In this document: positions 61,800 through 64,000 of the stretch, piece by piece
How the letters are laid out: every line of letters starts with the position of its first letter
Position numbering within the stretch: position 1 is the first letter of the stretch
Assembly (NCBI RefSeq): GCF_019972815.1
Contig: NZ_BPPA01000001.1
Location: 186,001 to 250,000 of the forward strand
DNA from: Lactobacillus huangpiensis
GTDB taxonomy: Bacteria; Bacillota; Bacilli; Lactobacillales; Lactobacillaceae
DNA length: 64,000 nucleotides
Direction: 5' to 3'
Program-made: the position numbers and the translations under genes
The notes under the pieces: model-generated
Database searches by the model: none
What the model was told of the DNA's origin: nothing
What the model saw: the letters and a program-made list of their open reading frames with translations, nothing else

Positions 61800-62965
61800 T
61801 GTTTTTACCTTCACTAAAAAAATATAACCCTTGTCTAATTGATTATGCAGTTCAACTTCATCAAAGTGGTCGGATTTTACCAGACACTTATGTCATTGAT
61901 TTGGAAGCAATTAAAAATAATACCAAAAAAATGGTTAAAGCAGCCAAAGAAAATAAGGTTGAATTGCTTTATATGACAAAACAATTTGGTCGTAATCCAG
62001 TTATAGCCAAAGCGATTGAAGAAGCCGGAATACCACTAGCAGTAGTTGTTGATTTTAGGGAAGCAGAAACCTTTATGCATTATGGACTGCACCTTGGTAA
62101 TGTGGGGAATTTGGTGCAAATGCCGAGAAGTTTGGTCAAAAAAGTCTTAGCTTATGGAACCAAATACGTGACGGTTTATTCGATGAACAATTTAGTATAT
62201 ATCAATCAGATAGCTAAAGAATTAAAAGTAACTCAAAAAATTATCCTTAAAGTTATAGGAGACAATGACGAACTCTATCCGGGACAAGTGGGAGGGTTAA
62301 CTATCAGCGAGTTTAAGTCTAATTTCACCAAAATAGTTAGCTTTTCAAATGTTGAGTTGGTTGGTATAACCTGCTTTCCCGCACTTTTATTTAATGACTC
62401 TACTAATAAAATTGAACCTACTACTAATGTTAAAACTATAGAAAAAGTCAGAAAAATATTTCGGGAAAATAATTATCCTTTACGGGTTGTGAGTTTACCT
62501 TCTGCTACATGTTGCAATTCAATTCCATTAATTAAAAAATTGGGAGGAAACGAAGGGGAACCCGGTCATGGTTTATCAGGTACTACGCCACTTCATGCAA
62601 ATTCAAAGCAACCGGAAATTCCGGCATACTGCTATGTTAGTGAAATTTCGCATAGTTTTAAGGGCCACAGCTATTTTTATGGCGGAGGATATTACAGAAG
62701 AGGGCATGCAAGCAATGCATTAGTATTTGCTGATGATCAGAAATATGAGAGTAAAGTTTTGCCTTTTGACAACGAAAGCATTGACTATTACTTGGAGCTT
62801 GAAGATTCTTATACAGAAGGTGCAACAGTTATTACTGATTTTAGGACGCAAATTTTTGTTACAAGAAGTGTTGTAGCAATTGTAGATGGCTTGCAATCAG
62901 GCAAGCCAAAATTATTAGGTTTATATGATAGTCAGGGCAAACATATGCCTAAGGAGATAATGTAA
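61799..62965 (+). CDS. yhfX: YhfX-like alanine-racemase-fold PLP enzyme
   Basis: A 388-residue protein with an N-terminal PLP barrel. TYVIDLEAIKNNTKKM starts the barrel, Lys61 in YMTKQFGRNP is the likely Schiff-base lysine, and GEPGHGLSGTTP and the beta domain at the end (TEGATVITDFRTQIFVTRS) follow. The fold is that of alanine racemase and D-threonine-aldolase-like enzymes. The ATG overlaps the yhfS stop by one base behind a perfect AAGGAGGTGA. Probable amino acid racemase or lyase of the pathway. Confidence 0.87.
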   Translation: MFLPSLKKYNPCLIDYAVQLHQSGRILPDTYVIDLEAIKNNTKKMVKAAKENKVELLYMTKQFGRNPVIAKAIEEAGIPLAVVVDFREAETFMHYGLHLGNVGNLVQMPRSLVKKVLAYGTKYVTVYSMNNLVYINQIAKELKVTQKIILKVIGDNDELYPGQVGGLTISEFKSNFTKIVSFSNVELVGITCFPALLFNDSTNKIEPTTNVKTIEKVRKIFRENNYPLRVVSLPSATCCNSIPLIKKLGGNEGEPGHGLSGTTPLHANSKQPEIPAYCYVSEISHSFKGHSYFYGGGYYRRGHASNALVFADDQKYESKVLPFDNESIDYYLELEDSYTEGATVITDFRTQIFVTRSVVAIVDGLQSGKPKLLGLYDSQGKHMPKEIM

Positions 62966-64000
62966 TGAGTAAATTTGGTGTAATAGTTTTAGATGGTTTT
63001 GGTGTTGGTGCAATGGACGATGTACCTCAAGTCCGGCCTAATGATGTTGGTTCAAATACAGCTTTGAATATCATTAAAGCTGAGCCGAACATTGATATTC
63101 CCAATCTTGAAAGATTAGGTTTAATTAATGCAATTGGCGTTGAACGTGGCAGACATATTTTTTCACCAGACGCGAATTGGGGTACAGCTCTTCTTAAACA
63201 TCACGGGGCTGATTCTTATTTAGGACACCAAGAAATAATGGGAACTAATCCACCAATGCCTTTACTTCAACCCTTTAATGAAGTAATTGATCAGGTTGAA
63301 AAACAAGTAAGGGAAGACGGCTTTACTGTAAAAAGATACGGAGATCCGGGATTAGAAATTTTAGTTGTTAATAACTGTGCGACTGTTGCTGACAATTTAG
63401 AAGCAGATCCAGGACAAGTATATAATGTTACGGCTACTTTAGATAAAATGTCATTCGCAGAAATTACAAAATTAGGAGAATCCGTTAGAAAAGTAGTCAA
63501 AGTATCCAGAGTAATTGCTTTTGGTGGTAGTGATGTGACCATTGATAATATTCTTGATGCCCGACACATTAAAAAAGAAAAGTATGTTGGTATTTCTGCA
63601 CCGGAATCAGGTGTATATAAGAAAAATTACCATGTTGTTCATTTAGGTTACGGTATTAATCCCAAAGTACAGCTAGCCAGTATTTTAATTCGTCATGGGA
63701 TTGATGTTGCTTTAATTGGCAAAGCTTCTGATATAGTAAGAGGTGACACTGATAGACGATTTCCTGGTGTAGATAGTAACTACTTGTTTGATAGATTTAT
63801 AGATCAGGCAAAAGAAATAAGTAATGGATTAATTTTCATGAATATTCAGGAAACTGATTTAGCTGGCCACTCTGAGGATACAGATCATTATGCAAATATT
63901 TTGGAGATAGTTAATAGAAGATTGCCAGAAGCGGAACAGTATTTTACCGGAGATGATATTTTAATTGTCATGGCTGATCATGGTGATGATCCTACTATTG
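62965..64000 (+). CDS. yhfW: YhfW-like phosphopentomutase-family enzyme (3' end outside window)
   Basis: The frame opens at ATG 62965, overlapping the yhfX stop by one base (AAGGAG upstream), and stays open for 345 codons to the window end. Alkaline-phosphatase-superfamily motifs: VIVLDGFGVGAM with Asp10, GADSYLGHQEIMGT at 81-94, NIQETDLAGHSED and ADHGDDPT. These are the metal sites of phosphopentomutase. The phospho-acceptor Thr of DeoB (KDT-x-x-GHWE) aligns with Ser84 here, and Trp becomes Gln, so the substrate probably differs from ribose or deoxyribose phosphate. Only the last residues are missing. Confidence 0.88.
   Translation, partial: MSKFGVIVLDGFGVGAMDDVPQVRPNDVGSNTALNIIKAEPNIDIPNLERLGLINAIGVERGRHIFSPDANWGTALLKHHGADSYLGHQEIMGTNPPMPLLQPFNEVIDQVEKQVREDGFTVKRYGDPGLEILVVNNCATVADNLEADPGQVYNVTATLDKMSFAEITKLGESVRKVVKVSRVIAFGGSDVTIDNILDARHIKKEKYVGISAPESGVYKKNYHVVHLGYGINPKVQLASILIRHGIDVALIGKASDIVRGDTDRRFPGVDSNYLFDRFIDQAKEISNGLIFMNIQETDLAGHSEDTDHYANILEIVNRRLPEAEQYFTGDDILIVMADHGDDPTI

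Overview
The window looks like chromosomal DNA of a low-GC Gram-positive bacterium, most likely a Lactobacillus of the acidophilus/delbrueckii branch. Evidence: AT-rich genes with strong AAGGAG ribosome sites, a secreted protein carrying an S-layer-type SLAP domain, the N-acetyl branch of diaminopimelate synthesis, several PTS operons with cre (CcpA) sites, thiamine salvage without de novo genes, and degraded Rgg and LacI regulators. The species call is inference. No rRNA, tRNA, CRISPR array, transposase or prophage was seen.

Layout. 1-4050: the tail of a permease, an esterase, and a flavoprotein divergent from a LysR regulator. 4069-14180: a complete aspartate-to-lysine/diaminopimelate block. 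Aspartokinase-dapF run leftward. lysA-dapH-deacetylase-dapA-dapB-aminotransferase-asd run rightward behind a lysine riboswitch with its own terminator. 14352-20013: a mannose-type PTS, a CX5R tyrosine-phosphatase-like protein and a degenerate BglG-like regulator. 20180-26890: a spermidine-type ABC transporter with two tandem binding lipoproteins and an adenine deaminase. 26913-29169: three secreted proteins, one with a stop at codon 2. 29485-33260: guaC divergent from purA-purB around a PurBox pair. 33739-40400: deoC, then an ascorbate-type PTS operon (regulator carrying EIIA, IIB, IIC, TPR protein, class II aldolase, P-loop kinase-like protein). 40547-45912: LytTR/LiaF-like pair, small proteins, a reductase, and LysR divergent from gap. 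45926-49254: thiM-thiD-thiE under a TPP riboswitch and a perfect cre site, divergent from tenA. 49255-52343: a decayed stretch with at least four broken genes. 52344-56349: GatD-like amidotransferase, pyridoxal/HMP kinase, glycerol kinase and a second CX5R phosphatase, then a LacI remnant.

56700-64000 is the most interesting part. It holds one operon containing homologues of all eight genes of the E. coli yhfZ-yhfY-yhfU-yhfT-php-yhfS-yhfX-yhfW group, whose function is, to my knowledge, unknown. It combines a GntR-like regulator with a ligand-binding domain, a PRD protein, a small IIB-like protein paired with a polytopic membrane protein, a phosphotriesterase-homology metallohydrolase, two PLP enzymes and a phosphopentomutase-like enzyme (cut by the window end). 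The same 25-bp palindrome, TATTCAA-N11-TTGAATA, stands just downstream of the predicted promoter of yhfZ and again directly before yhfT. I propose it as the operator of this system.
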